This document shows, piece by piece, positions 13,008 to 27,070 of a stretch of DNA of 64,000 nt (position 1 is its first letter; each line of letters opens with the position of its first letter). The notes under the pieces were generated by a model. That model saw only the letters and a list, made by a program, of their open reading frames with translations, made no database searches and was not told the origin of the DNA. The translations under genes were made by a program, and so were the position numbers. This DNA is from Owenia fusiformis (taxonomy: Eukaryota; Annelida; Polychaeta; Sabellida; Oweniidae): assembly GCA_903813345.2 (NCBI GenBank), contig CAIIXF020000011.1, positions 7,648,571-7,712,570 of the forward strand. Reading direction: 5' to 3'.

Positions 13008-13691
13008 CAAGTATGTGTTTATTTATTGATTTTACTTCATTTGGTATTATTCCAGAAAAATTTCTTGTTATCACTCTAAATTTGCCTCTATTTTCAGAAA
13101 TCTTTCTCATCTTCATCTCTTTACTTCATGATGTTCTACAAGGTGGTTTATAATGATTTGAAATTTAGGAGTTCGAAATGAAGGACAGTCAAATTATGTA
13201 AACCAAACCACTCTGAAATGCAAAGGACATATCATTAGAATCCACATGGTAAAATCACTCACTTGGCTGATCATAAATTGTTTTCATAACATCCTTCTTA
13301 CTCGATACTGAAGGGGAGTTGGAACGACTGATATGCATGTAATGTTAAGTATTACGTACATTAACCATAGACATGCCAATTTTGTGGTTTGGGTAATCTA
13401 AAAACAGAAAATTTGGTGAAATATACATTTTCGTTCGGCAGTTTTCTGATTTTGCTTCATTTATCAACTCAGTTCAGGTATTTCGGTTGAGCCAATTACT
13501 GAATCCTGTTGCCAAATGAATCTTGAGTCTCTTATACAGCATATGGAATACCATCTGTAGGTAAAATGACGTTAAGGTGGTAAGGAGAAGTGAAACAAAC
13601 ATACCTTTCCTCCGACATTTCGAATTTTGCGCATCTTGTCGAGTCTTTGATCACCCACTTTTAATAGTAGGCGATCACTGTACATACAGTG

Positions 13692-16600
13692 ATATCTCAC
13701 GAATAGAATAACAATTCAACAAGTCCCTAGAAGAGCAAATGCAAAAATAAATCCTTACTCGTTGCTCAAATAAGCAAACATCATGCTCCTACCAACGTGA
13801 CGTAAGACCGATCCGAAAATTGACACTTCGCATAGTAAATCAGAGTTTTCTGACAAATCCTACAAATTAGATACTCTATATATCACGATTAGAATGACCA
13901 ATCGACAAGTCCTTGGAATGACAAATGTAAAAAATAATTCTTAAACATCTCACTAATTAACAAATATCCTGCTTCAACCGGCGTTACGTACGACTGGTCC
14001 GAAAATTGCCATTTCTTCTACAGCACAAACTGCACCAGAGATTGAAGACAAATTAGATATGAAATATATCACGCAGGGGAACACCAGTCATTAAATATTT
14101 CGAAGAAAAAACGTAGCAATATATACTGAAACGTCTCACAAGTCAGCAAAGGACTAGCTAGTACCAGCGTGACGTAGGGCTGATCAGAAAATTGACATAG
14201 TGATTAGAGCGAAATGTTAATCAGAGCTTTATGACAAATTAGATACTCATAATCTCACGAATAGAATGACCATACAACAAGTCCCTAGTAGAGCAAGTGC
14301 AAAAATATATCGTTACACTTTGCTCAAATAAGCAAACATCATGCTCCTACCTGCGTGACGTAAGACCGATCCGAAAATTGACATTTCGTCTAGAGCGCAA
14401 TGTAAATCAGATCTTTGCGACGAATCCTACAAATTAGATACTCTACATCTCACGAATAGAATGACCAATCGACAAATCCTTGGAAGGGCAAATGTAAACA
14501 TGTATCCTTAAACATCTCACTAATTAGCAAATATCCTGCTGCGACCAGCGCTACGTCCGACTGGTCCGAAAATTGAGTGCAAACTGCATCAGAGATTGAA
14601 GGCAAATTAGATAAAAAATGTATATCGGAGAGGAACATCAGTCATTGAATCAATTGATGAGCATAGTTCAAAATAAATACTTAAACGTCTCACAAAATAG
14701 CAAAGGACTACCTAGTAGAAATGTGACGTACGACTGGTGCGAAAATTGACATTTCTTTTAGAGTGCAAACTGCATCTGCGATTTAAGACAAATGAGATAT
14801 AAAATATTTCACGAACGGAAACATTAGTCATTAAATCTTTCGTAGAGCGAAAGTAGAAACATATTCTGAAACGTCTCTCAAAACAGCAAAGGACAAACTA
14901 GTACCAGCGTAAAGTACGACTGGTCAGAAAATTGACATTTTGTCTAGAGCACAATGTAAATCAAAGCTTTATGACAAATAAGATACTCAATATCTCACGA
15001 ATAGAATGACCATACAACAAGTCCTTGGAAGAGCATATGCAAAAATAATATTCCTTCACATTGCTGAAATAACCAAACAACATGCTGCTACAAACGTGGC
15101 GTAAAACCGTTCCGAAAATTGATATTTCGTCTAGAGCGCAATGTAAATCAGAGCTTTGCGACAAATATTTCAAATTAGATACTCTATATCTCACGAATAG
15201 AATGGCCAATCAACAAGTCCATGGTTTAGGCAAATGTAAAAAATGTATCCTCAATGTATAGCTCACCAATTAGCAAATATCCTGCTTCCACCAGCGTTAC
15301 GTACGACTGGTCCAAAAATTGACATTTCTTCTAGAGCGCAAACTGCATCAGAGATTGAAAAACAAATTAGATATAAAATATATCACGAAGGGGAACATCA
15401 TTCATTAAACCCATAGATAAGCATACTTCAAAATAAATACTTAAACGTCTCACAAAATAGCAAAGGACTAGCTAGTACCAGTGTGACGTACGACTGGTCC
15501 GAAAATTGACATTTCTTTCAGAGCGCAAACTGCATCAGCGATTTAAGACAAATTAGATATCAACTATTTCACAAACGGAAACATAAGTCATTCAATCTTT
15601 CGTAGAGCAAACGTAGGAAGATATTCGGAACTGCTCTCGAATCGGCAAAGGACGAGATAGTACCAGCGTTAAGTACGACTGGTCAAAAAATTGACATTTT
15701 GTCTAGAGCGCAATCTAAATCGAAGCTTTGTGACAAATAAGATACTCAATATCTCACGAATAGAATGACCACTCAACAAGTCCTTGGCAGAGAAAATGCA
15801 AAAATATATACTTTAACGTCTCCCAAACTAACAACCCACATGCTGCTACCAGCGTGACGTAAGACTGGTCCGAAAATTGACAATTCGTCTAGAGTGCAAT
15901 GTAAATCAGAGCTTTACGACAAATAAGATACTCAATATCTCACGAATAGAATTACCACTCAACAAGTCCTTGGCAGAGAAAATGCAAAAATATATACTTT
16001 AACGTCTCACTAACTAACAACCCACATGCTGCTATCAGCGTGACGTAAGACTGGTTCGAAAATTGACATTTCGTCTAGAGCGCAATGTAAATCAGAGCTT
16101 TACGACAAATTTGATCTTCCATATATCTAAAACAGAATGACTAATAAACAAGTCCTTGGTAGGGAAAATGTAAAAATGTGTCCTCCAAAATCTCATTAAT
16201 TAGCAAATAGCTTGGTGCCACCAACATAACATACGACTGGTCCGAAAATTGACATTTCGTCTAGATCGCAAACTGTATCAGCGATTTAAGACAAATTAGA
16301 TATAAAATATTTCACGACCAGAAACACCAGTCATTAAATCCTTTGTAGAGAAGTCGTAGAAACATATACTGAAACATCTCACGGATCAGCAAAGGACTAG
16401 CTAGTACCAGCGTGACGTACGACTGGTCAGAAACTTGACATAACGTCTAGAGCGAAAGATAAATCAGCGCTTTATGACAAATTAGATACTCATAATCTCA
16501 CGAATAGAATGACCATACGACAAGTTCTTGGAAGAGCAAATGCAAAATTTATATCCTTACACGTTGGTCAAATGAGCAAACATCATGCTCCTACCAGCTT

Positions 16601-17738
16601 GACGTAAGACCGGTCCGAAATTTGACATTTTGTGCAGAGCGCAATGTAAATCAGAGCTTGGCTACGAATCCTACAAATAAGATACTATATATCTCATGAA
16701 TAGAATGACCAATCAACTGGTCCTTGGAAGGGCAAATGTAAAAATGTATCCTTAAACATCTCACTAATTAGCAAATATCCTGCTGCGACCAGCGTTACGT
16801 ATACAACTGGTCCGAAAATTGACATTTCTTCTAGAGCGCAAACTGCATCAGAGTTGAAGACAAATTAGATATAAAATACAGGGGCACACGAGTCATTAAA
16901 TCTTTCAAAGAACAAACGAAGCAACATATACTGAAATGTCTCACAAATCAGCAAAGGACTAGCTGGTATCTGCGTGAGGTACGACTAGTCAAAAAGTTGA
17001 CATTTCGTCTAGAGCGCAATTGAAATCAAAGCTTTATGTCAAATAAGATACTCAATATCTCACAAATAGAATGACTACTCAACAAGTCCTTGGTTGAACA
17101 TATACAAAAATATATCATTGAACATCTCTCAAATTCACAACCAACATACTGTTTCCAGCGTGACGTTAGACCGGTCCGAAAATTGACATTTCGTCTAGAG
17201 CGCGATGTAAATCAGAGCTTTACGACAAATTAGATATTCTATATCTCTCGAATAGAATTACTAATCAACAAGTCCTTGTTAGAGCTAATATAAAAATGTA
17301 TCCAAAAAGATCTCACTAATTAGCAAATAACATGCTGCCACCAGCGTTACGTACGACTGGTAGGAAAATTGACATTTTGCCTAGAGCGCAAACATAAGAC
17401 ACATTAGATATGAAATATTTCACGACCAGAAACATCAGTCATTAAATCCCTTGTACAGAAAACGTAGACACATATACTGAAACGTCTCACAAATCAGCAA
17501 AGGACTAGCTAGTACCAGCGTGACGTAGGACTGATCAGAAAATTGATATAACAATTAGAGAGAAATGTTAATCAGAGCTTTGTGACAAATTAGATACTCA
17601 ATATCTCACGAATAGAATGACCATGCAACAAGTCCCTGGTAGAGCAAATGCAAATATATATCTTTACACGTTGCCCAAAAGCAAGCATCATGCTCCTATC
17701 TGTGTAACGTAAGACCGATCCGAAAATTGACCTTTCGT
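13692..17738 (+). repeat. Diverged ~186-bp satellite array, segment II
   Basis: The same old monomer family and orientation as segment I resumes exactly at the right target duplication of the 3.9-kb element. Monomer spacing measured at 17175-17361 is 186 bp. The two classes (AATGTAAATCAGAGCTTT and CAAACTGCATCAGAG) are interspersed with truncated copies. The segment stops inside a monomer just after TCGTCTAGAC, where the unique left end of the 41-kb unit begins. Confidence 0.88.
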
Positions 17739-18256
17739 CTAGACTAAAAGGTATGGTCAAGGTTTACTCACTTCGAGAGCCATGTTAGATTTTGAAACTT
17801 ATGGCTCTAAAACGGGGAGGTGAACAGCTGATCAATATAAGTGACCTTTGAAATCGAATTAAGTCGATCCGCGGCTTACTTTTGGTCTATAACTGTGTCT
17901 TACATCAGTATCATCAATCGCGCGCCGTGTAAGTATTGGAGCGCTAAAGTACTTCCTTTTCGATCAAGACTTGTAATTGCTCTTGACGAAATGTCAATTT
18001 TCCGACCAGTCGTACGTCACATTGCTACATGCCAGTCCTTCGCAATTTTGTGAGATGTTTAAGTATATATTTTGGAGTATGCTCTTGAATGGATTTAATG
18101 AATGATGTTCCTGTTCGTGATATATTTTATATCTAATTCGTCTGAAATCTTTGATGCAGTTTGTGCTCTGGAGAAATGTCAATTTTCGGACCAGTCGTAC
18201 GTAACGCTGGTGGCAGCATGATATTTGTTATTTAGTGAGATGTTTCAGGATATATT
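17739..18256 (+). repeat. Left terminal inverted repeat of the 41-kb unit
   Basis: The unique part runs to about 17980 and has higher GC than its surroundings (CCGCGGCTTAC, ATCGCGCGCC). It contains an internal stem, AGAGCCAT paired with ATGGCTCT, near 17780-17812. The remainder is roughly 1.4 satellite monomers in minus orientation. After ~18256 the left copy jumps from an A-type to a C-type monomer, while the right copy continues as A type; this marks the limit of homology. Confidence 0.8.
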
Positions 18257-21200
18257 TTTACGTTTGCCAAAGAAGGGATGTATCGATTGACTTCTCTGTT
18301 AGGGAGATATATAATATCCAATTCGTCTTAAATCGCTTATGCAATTTGCGCTCTTGACGAAATGTCAATTTTCCGACCAGTCGTACATCACACTTCTACA
18401 TGCCAGTCCTTTGCAATTTTGTGAGACGTTAAGGTATATATTTTTGAGTATGATCTGTAATGGATTTAATGAATGATGTTCCCGTTCGTGATATATTTTA
18501 TGTCTAATTCGTCTTAAATCTATGATGCAGTTTGTGCTCTGGAGGAAATGTCAATTTTCAGACCAGTCGTACGTAACGCTGGTGGCAGCATGATATTTGT
18601 TATTTTGTGAGATGTTTCAAGATACATTTTAACATTTGTCCTACCGAGGACTTGTTGATTGGTCATTCTATTCGTGAGATATTGAGTATCTAATTTGTCA
18701 TACAAGTCTGATTTTCTTTGGGCTATGTAAGGAATGTCAATTTTTGGACCAGCTGTACATCGCACTGGTAGGAGCGACTAGCTTGATATATTGTGAGACG
18801 TTTATGTATATATTTTTACGTTTGCCAAAGGAGGGATGTATCGATTGACTTCTCTGTTAGGGGGATATATAATATCCAATTCGTCTTATATCGCTTATGG
18901 AATTTGCGCTCTTGACGAAATGTCAATTTTCCGACCAGTCGTACGTCTCACTGCTACATGCCAGTCCTTTGCAATTTTATGAGACGTTTAAGTATATATT
19001 TTGGAGTATGCTCTGTAATGGATTTGATGTTCCCGTTCGTGATATATTTTATATCTAATTCGTCTTAAATCTATGAAGCAGTTTGTGCTCTGGAGGAAAT
19101 GTCAATTTTCGGACCAGTCTTACGTAACGCTGGTGGCAGCATGATATTTGTTATTTAGTGAGATGTTTCAGGATACATTTTTACATTTGCCCTACCGAGG
19201 ACTTGTTGATTGGTCAATATATTCGTGAGATATTGAGTATCTAATTTGTCATACAAGTCTGATTTACTTTGCGCTATGTACGGAATGTCAATTTTCGGAC
19301 CAGCTGTACATCGCACTGGTAGCAGCGACTAGTTTGATATATTGTGAGTCGTTTATGTATATTTTTTTACGTTTGCCAAAGGAGGGATGTATCGATTGAC
19401 TTCTCTGTTAGGGGGATATATAACATCCAATTCGTGTTAAATCGCTTATGCAATTTGCAATCTTGACGAAATGTCAATTTTCCGACCAGTCGTACGTCAC
19501 ACTGCTACATGCCAGTCCTTTGCAATTTTATTAGACGTTTAAGTATATATTTTGGAGTATGCTCATGATTGGATTTAATGAATGATGTTCCCGTTCGTGA
19601 TATATTTTATATCTAATTTGTCTTAAATCTATGATGCAGTTTGTGCTCTGGAGGAAATGTCAATTTTCGGACCAGTCGTACGTAATGCTGGAGGCAGCAT
19701 GATATTTGTCATTTAGTGAGATGTTTCAGGATACATTTTTACATTTGCCCTACCGAGGACTTGTTGATTGGTCATTCTATTCGTGAGATATTGAGTATCT
19801 AATTTGTCATACAAGTCTGATTTACTTTGGGCTATGTACGGAATGTCAATTTTCCGACCAGCTGTACATCGCACTGGTAGCAGTGACTAGTTTGATATAT
19901 TGTGAGACGTTTAAATATATATTTTAATGTTTGTCAAAGGAGGGATGTATCGATTGACTTCTCTGTTAGGGGGATATATAATATCCAATTCGTCTTAAAT
20001 CACTTAATATACAATTTGCGCTCTAGACGAAATGTCAATTTTCCGACCAGTCGTACGTCACACTGCTACATGCCAGTATTTTGCAATTTTGTGAGACGTT
20101 TAAGTATATATTTTTGAGTATGCTCTGTAATGGATTTAATGAATGATGTTCCCGTTCGTGATATATTTTATATCTAATTCGTCTTAAATCTATGATGTAG
20201 TTTGTGCTCTGGAGGAAATGTCAATTTTCAGACCAGTCGTATGTAACGCTGGTGGCAGCATGATATTTGTTATTAAGTGAGATGTTTCAAGATACATTTT
20301 TACATTTGTCCCACCGAGGACTTGTTGATTGGTCATTCTATTCGTGAGATATTGAGTATCTGGTTTGTCATACAAGTCTGATTTACTTTGGGCTATGTAC
20401 GGAATGTCAATTTTCGGAGCAGCTGTACATCGCACTGGTAGCAGCGACTAGTTTGATATATAATGAGACGTTTAGGTATATATTTTTACGTTTCCCAAAG
20501 GAGGGATGTATCGATTGACTTCTCTGTTAGGAGGATATATAATATCCAATTCGTCTTAAATCGCTTATGCAATTTGCGCTCTTGACGAAATGTCAATTTT
20601 CCGACCAGTCGTACATCACACTTCTACATGCCAGTCCTTTGCAATTTTGTGAGACGTTAAGGTATATATTTTTGAGTATGCTCTGTAATGGATTTAATGA
20701 ATGATGTTCCCGTTCGTGATATATTTTATATCTAATTCGTCTTAAATCTATGATGCAGTTTGTGCTCTGGAGAAAATGTCAATTTTCAGACCAGTCGTAC
20801 GTAACGCTGGTGGCAGCATGAAATTTGTTATTTAGTGAGATGTTTCAAGATACATTTTTACATTTGTCCTACCGAGGACTTGTTGATTGGTCATTCTATT
20901 CGTGAGATATTGAGTATCTTGCTTGTCATACAAGTCTGATTTACTTTGGGCTATGTACGGAATGTCAATTTTCGGACCAGCTGTACATCGCACAGGTACC
21001 AGCGACTAGTTTGATATATTGTGAGACGTTTATTTATATATTTTTACGTTTGCCAAAGGAGGGATGTATCGATTGACTTCTCTGTTTGGGGGATATATAA
21101 TATCCAGTTCGTCTTAAATCGCTTATGCAATTCGCGCTCTTGACGAAATGTCAATTTTCAGACCAGTCGTACGTCACACTGCTACATGCCAGTCCTTTGC

Positions 21201-24200
21201 AATTTTGTGAGACGTTTAAGTATAGATTTTGGAGTATGCTCTTGAATGGATTTAATGAATGATGTTCCCGTTCGTGATATATTTTATATCTAATTCGTCT
21301 TAAATCTATGATGCAGTTTGTGCTCTGGAGGAAATGGCAATTTACGGACCAGTCGTACGTAACGCTGGTGGCAGCATGATATTTGTTATTTAGTGAGATG
21401 TTTCAAAATACATTTTTACATTTTTCCTATCGAGGACTTGTTGATTGGTCTTTCTATCCGTGAGATATTGAGTATCTAATTTGTCATACAAGTCTAATTT
21501 ACTTTAGGCTATGTACGGAATGTCAATTTTCGGACCAGCTGTACATCGCACTGGTAGCAGCGACTAATTTGATATATTGTGAGACGTTTAGGTATATATT
21601 TTTACGTTTGCCAAAGGAGGGATGTATCGATTGACTTCTCTGTTAGGAGGATATATAATATCCAATTCGTCTTAAATCGCTTATGCAATTTGCGCTCTTG
21701 ACGAAATGTCAATTTTCCGACCAGTCGTACATCACACTTCTACATGCCAGTCCTTTGCAATTTTGTGAGACGTTAAGGTATATATTTTTGAGTATGATCT
21801 GTAATGGATTTAATGAATGATGTTCCCGTTCGTGATATATTTTATGTCTAATTCGTCTTAAATCTATGATGCAGTTTGTGCTCTGGAGGAAATGTCAATT
21901 TTCAGACCAGTCGTACGTAACGCTGGTGGCAGCATGATATTTGTTATTTTGTGAGATGTTTCAAGATACATTTTAACATTTGTCCTACCGAGGACTTGTT
22001 GATTGATCATTCTATTCGTGAGATATTGAGTATCTAATTTGTCATACAAGTCTGATTTTCTTTGGGCTATGTAAGGAATGTCAATTTTTGGACCAGCTGT
22101 ACATCGCACTGGTAGGAGCGACTAGCTTGATATATTGTGAGACGTTTATGTATATATTTTTACGGTTGCCAAAGGAGGGTGTATCGATTGACTTCTCTGT
22201 TAGGGGGATATATAATATCCAATTCGTCTTAAATCGCTTATGCAATTTGCGCTCTTGACGAAATGTCAATTTTCCGACCAGTCGTACGTCTCACTGCTAC
22301 ATGCCAGTCCTTTGCAATTTTGTGAGACGTTTAAGTATATATTTTGGAGTATGCTCTAGAATGGATTTAATGAATGATGTTCCCGTTCGTGATATATTTT
22401 ATATCTAAGTCGTCTTAAATCTATGATGCAGTTTGTGCTCTGGAGGAAATGTCAATTTTCGGACCAGTCGTACGTAACGCTGGTGGCAGCATGATATTTG
22501 TTATTGAGTAAGATGTTTCAGGATACATTTTTACATTTGCCCTACCGAGGACTTGTTGATTGGTCATTCTATTCGTGAGATATTGAGTATCTAATTTGTC
22601 ATACAAGTCTGATTTACTTTGGGCTATGTACGGAATGTCAATTTTCCGACCAGCTGTACATCGCACTGGTAGCAGCGACTAGCTTGATATATTGTGAGAC
22701 GTTTATGTATATAATTTTACGTTTGCAAAAGGAGGGATGTATCTATTGACTTCTCTGTTAGGGGGATATATAATATCCAATTTGTCTCAAATCGCTTATG
22801 CAATTTGCACTCTTGACGAAATGTCAATTTTCCGACCAGTCGTACATCACACTTTTATATACCAGTCCTTTGCAATTGTTGTAAGACGTTTAGGTATATA
22901 TTTTTGAGAATGTTCTGTAATGGATTTAATGAATGATGTTCCCGTTCGTGATATATTTTATATCTAATTCGACTTAAATCTATGATGCAGTTTGTGCTCT
23001 GGAGGAAATGTCAATGTTCAGACCAGTCGTACGTAACGCTGGTGGCAGCATGATATTTGTTATTTAGTGAGATGTTTCAGGATACATTTTTACATTTGCC
23101 CTACCGAGGACTTGTTGATTGGTCAATATATTCGTGAGATATTGAGTATCTAATTTGTCATACAAGTCTGATTTACTTTGCGCTATGTACGGAATGTCAA
23201 TTTTCGGACCAGCTGTACATCGCACTGGTAGCAGCGACTAGTTTGATATATTGTGAGTCGTTTATGTATATATTTTTACGTTTGCCAAAGGAGGGATGTA
23301 TCGATTGATTTCTCTGTTAGGGGGATATATAATATCCAATTCGTGTTAAATCGCTTATGCAATTTGCACTCTTGACGAAATGTCAATTTTCCGACCAGTC
23401 GTACGTCACACTGCTACATGCCAGTCCTTTGCAATTTTGTTAGACGTTTAAGTATATATTTTGGAGTATGCTCTTGAATGGATTTAATGAATGATGTTCC
23501 CGTTCGTGATATATTTTATATCTAATTTGTCTTAAATCTATGATGCAGTTTGTGCTCTGGAGGAAATGTCAATTTTCGGACCAGTCGTACGTAACGCTGG
23601 AGGCAGTATGATATTTGTCATTTAGTGAGATGTTTCAGGATACATTTTTACATTTGCCCTACCGAGGACTTGTTGATTGGTCATTCTATTCGTGAGATAT
23701 TGAGTATCTAATTTGTCATACAAGTCTGATTTACTTTGGGCTATGTACGGAATGTCAATTTTCCGACCAGCTGTACATCGCACTGGTAGCAGTGACTAGT
23801 TTGATATATTGTGAGACGTTTATGTATATATTTTAATGTTTGTCAAAGGAGGGATGTATCGATTGACTTCTCTGTTAGGGGGATATATAATATCCAATTC
23901 GTCTTAAATCACTTAATATACAATTTGCGCTCTAGACGAAATGTCAATTTTCCGACCAGTCGTACGTCACACTGCTACATGCCATTATTTTGCAATTTTG
24001 TGAGACGTTTAAGTATATATTTTTGAGTATGCTCTGTAATGGATTTAATGAATGATGTTCCCGTTCGGGATATATTTTATATCTAATTCGTCTTAAATCT
24101 ATGATGTAGTTTGTGCTCTGGAGGAAATGTCAATTCTCAGACCAGTCGTATGTAACGCAGGTGGCAGCATGATATTTGTTATTAAGTGAGATGTTTCAAG

Positions 24201-27062
24201 ATACATGTTTACATTTGTCCTACCGAGGACTTGTTGATTGGTCATTCTATTCGTGAGATATTAAGTATCTGGTTTGTCATACAAGTCTGATTTACTTTGG
24301 GCTATGTACGGAATGTCAATTTTCGGAGCAGCTGTACATCGCCCTGGTACCAGTGACTAGTTTGATATATTGTGAGACGTTTATTTATATATTTTTACGT
24401 TTGCCAAAGGAGGGATGTATCGATTGACTTCTCTGTTAGGGGGGATATATAATATCCAGTTCGTCTTAAATCGCTTATGCAATTCGCGCTCTTGACGAAA
24501 TGTCAATTTTCCGACCAGTCGTACGTCACACTGCTACATGCCAGTCCTTTGCAATTTTGTGAGACGTTTAGGTATATTTTTTTGAGTATGCTCTGTAATT
24601 GATTTAATGAATGATGTTCCCGTTCGTGATATATTTTATATCTAATTCGTCTTAAATCTATGATGGAGTTTGTGCTCTGGAGGAAATGGCAATTTTCTGA
24701 CCAGTCGTACGTAACGCTGGTGGCAGCATGATATTTGTTATTTAGTGAGATGTTTCAGGATACATTTTTACATTTGCCCTACCGAGGACTTGTTGATTGG
24801 TCATTCTATTCGTGAGATATTGAGTATCTTATTTGTCATACAAGTCTGATTTACTTTGGGCCATGTACGGAATGTCAATTTTCGGACCAGCTGTACAATG
24901 CACTGGTAGCAGCGACTAATTTGATATATAATGAGACGTTTAGGTATATATTTTTACGTTTCCCAAAGGAGGGATGTATCGATTGACTTCTCTGTTAGGA
25001 GGATATATAATATCCAATTCGTCTTAAATCGCTAATGCAATTTGCGCTCTTGACGAAATGTCAATTTTCCGACCAGTCTTACATCACACTTCTACATGCC
25101 AGTGCTTTGCAATTTTGTGAGACGTTAAGGTATATATTTTTGATTATGCTCTCTAATGGATTTAATGAATGATGTTCCCGTTCGTGATATATTTTATATC
25201 TTATTCGTCTTAAATCTATGATGCAGTTTGTGCTCTGGAGAAAATGTCAATTTTCAGACCAGTCGTACGTAACGCTGGTGGCAGCATGAAATTTGTTATT
25301 TAGTGAGATGTTTCAAGATATATTTTTACATTTGTCCTACCGAGGACTTGTTGATTGGTCATTCTATTCGTGAGATATTGAGTATCTTGCTTGTCATACA
25401 AGTCTGATTTACTTTGGGCTATGTACGGAATGTCAATTTTAGGACCAGCTGTACATCGCACTGGTACCAGCGACTAGTTTGATATATTGTGAGACGTTTA
25501 TTTATATATTTTTACGTTTGCCAAAGGAGGGATGTATCGATTGACTTCTCTGTTTGGGGGATATATAATATCCAGTTCGTCTTAAATCGCTTATGCAATT
25601 CGCTCTCTTGACGAAATGTCAATTTTCAGACCAGTCGTACGTCACACTGCTACATGCCAGTCCTTTGCAATTTTGTGAGACGTTAAAGTATATATTTTGG
25701 AGTATGCTCTTGAATGGATTTAATGAATGATGTTCCCGTTCGTGATATATTTTATATCTAATTCGTCTTAAATCTATGATGCAGTTTGTGCTCTGGAGGA
25801 AATGGCAATTTTCGGACCAGTCGTACGTAACGCTGGTGGCAGCATGATATTTGTTATTTAGTGAGATGTTTCAAAATACATTTTTACATTTTTCCTACCG
25901 AGGACTTGTTGATTGGTCTTTCTATCCGTGAGATATTGAGTATCTAATTTGTCATACAAGTCTAATTTACTTTAGGCTATGTACGGAATGTCAATTTTCA
26001 GACCAGCTGTACATCGCACTGGTAGCAGTGACTAATTTGATATATTGTGAGACGTTTAGGTATATATTTTTACGTTTGCCAAAGGAGGGATGTATCGATT
26101 GACTTCTCTGTTAGGAGGATATATAATATCCAATTCGTCTTAAATCGCTTATGCAATTTGCGCTCTTGACGAAATGTCAATTTTCCGACCAGTCGTACAT
26201 CACACGTTTATGTGCCAGTCCTTTGCAATTTTGTGAGACGTTTAGGTATATTTTTTTGAGTATGCTCTGTAATTGATTTAATGAATGATGTTCCCGTTCG
26301 TGATATATTTTATATCTAATTCGTCTTAAATCTATGATGCAATTTGTGCTCTGGAGGAAATGTCAATTTTCGGACCAGTCGTACGTAACGCTGGTGGCAG
26401 CATGATATATGTTATTTAGTGAGATGTTTCAGGATACATTTTTACATTTGCCCTACCGAGGACTTGTTTATTGGTCATTCTATTCGTGAGATATTGAGTA
26501 TCTAATTTGTCATACAAGTCTGATTTACTTTGGGCTATGTACGGAATGTCAATTTTCGGACCAGTTGTACATTGCACTGGTAGCAGCGACTAGTTTGATA
26601 TATTGTGAGACGTTTATGTACATATTTTAACGTTTGCCAAAGGAGGGATGTATGCTCTAGAATGGATTTAATAACCAATTCGTCTTAAATCTCTTATACA
26701 ATTTTCGCTCTAGACGAAATGTCAATTCGCTTATACAATTTGCACTCTTGACGAAATGTCAATTTTCCGACAAGTCGTACGTCACACTGCTACATGCCAG
26801 TATTTTGCAATTTTGTGAGACGTTTAAGTATATATTTTGGAGCATGCTCTTGAATGGATTTAATGAATAATGTTCCCGTTCGTTATACATTTTATATCTA
26901 ATTCGTCTTAAATCTATGATGCAGTTTGTGCTCTGAAGGAAATGTCAATTTTCGGACCAGTCGTACGTAACGTTGGTGGCAGCTAATATTTGTTATTTAG
27001 TGAGATTTAGTATCTAATTTGTCATACAAGTCTGATTTACTTTGGGCTATGTACGGAATGTC
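18256..27062 (-). repeat. Left arm of the higher-order satellite, monomers on minus strand
   Basis: About 16 copies of the 557-bp three-monomer unit run on the minus strand, seen as GGTCATTCTATTCGTGAGAT and its relatives every 557 bp. Equivalent points lie at 18520, 20190, 21864 and 22421 (spacings 1670, 1674 and 557). Larger blocks are also duplicated: 19431 matches 23340 (offset 3909) and 20461 matches 24929 (offset 4468), sharing private variants. Copies near 26640-26760 and 27000-27020 are rearranged by deletions beside the orientation switch. The open frames of 60-81 residues are monomer readthrough. Confidence 0.9.
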
Positions 27063-27070
27063 ATTCATTA
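27055..27070. other. Head-to-head orientation switch of the satellite
   Basis: A minus-strand A monomer ending GTACGGAATGTC is joined directly to the middle of a plus-strand B monomer beginning CATTCATTAAATCC, sharing only TCA at the joint. No spacer or inserted DNA is present. Nearby monomers carry deletions, as expected of an illegitimate join. Confidence 0.85.

Larger units (their letters stand above)
9820..13691. mobile_element. 3.9-kb TIR element with 5-bp target duplication, Transib-like ends
   Basis: The left terminus CACTGTATGTACAGTGATCG is repeated inverted at the right terminus. The match runs about 70 bp with only a few differences, ending around GATGCGCAAAATTC. The satellite word ATATC is duplicated at both edges (9815-9819 and 13692-13696), while uninterrupted monomers carry a single CAATATCTCACG, so the insertion point is unambiguous. 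A 5-bp duplication with CAC-starting ends is the pattern known for the Transib/RAG-related superfamily; that assignment is inference. The terminal 16 bp are themselves a near-palindrome. No transposase is visible, and the interior is colonised by a solo LTR and a MULE-like MITE. It is probably a defective copy. Confidence 0.8.

Noticed and set aside
16050-16075. GGTTCGAAAATTG in some monomers as a tRNA B-box, suggesting a tRNA-derived repeat
   Set aside because: Most monomers read GGTCCGAAAATTG, there is no A-box at the right spacing and no tRNA fold is seen.
23811-24026. MRRLCIYFNVCQRRDVSIDF-type frames on the opposite strand
   Set aside because: These are another strand and frame of the C monomer of the same satellite, present only where local variants remove a stop.
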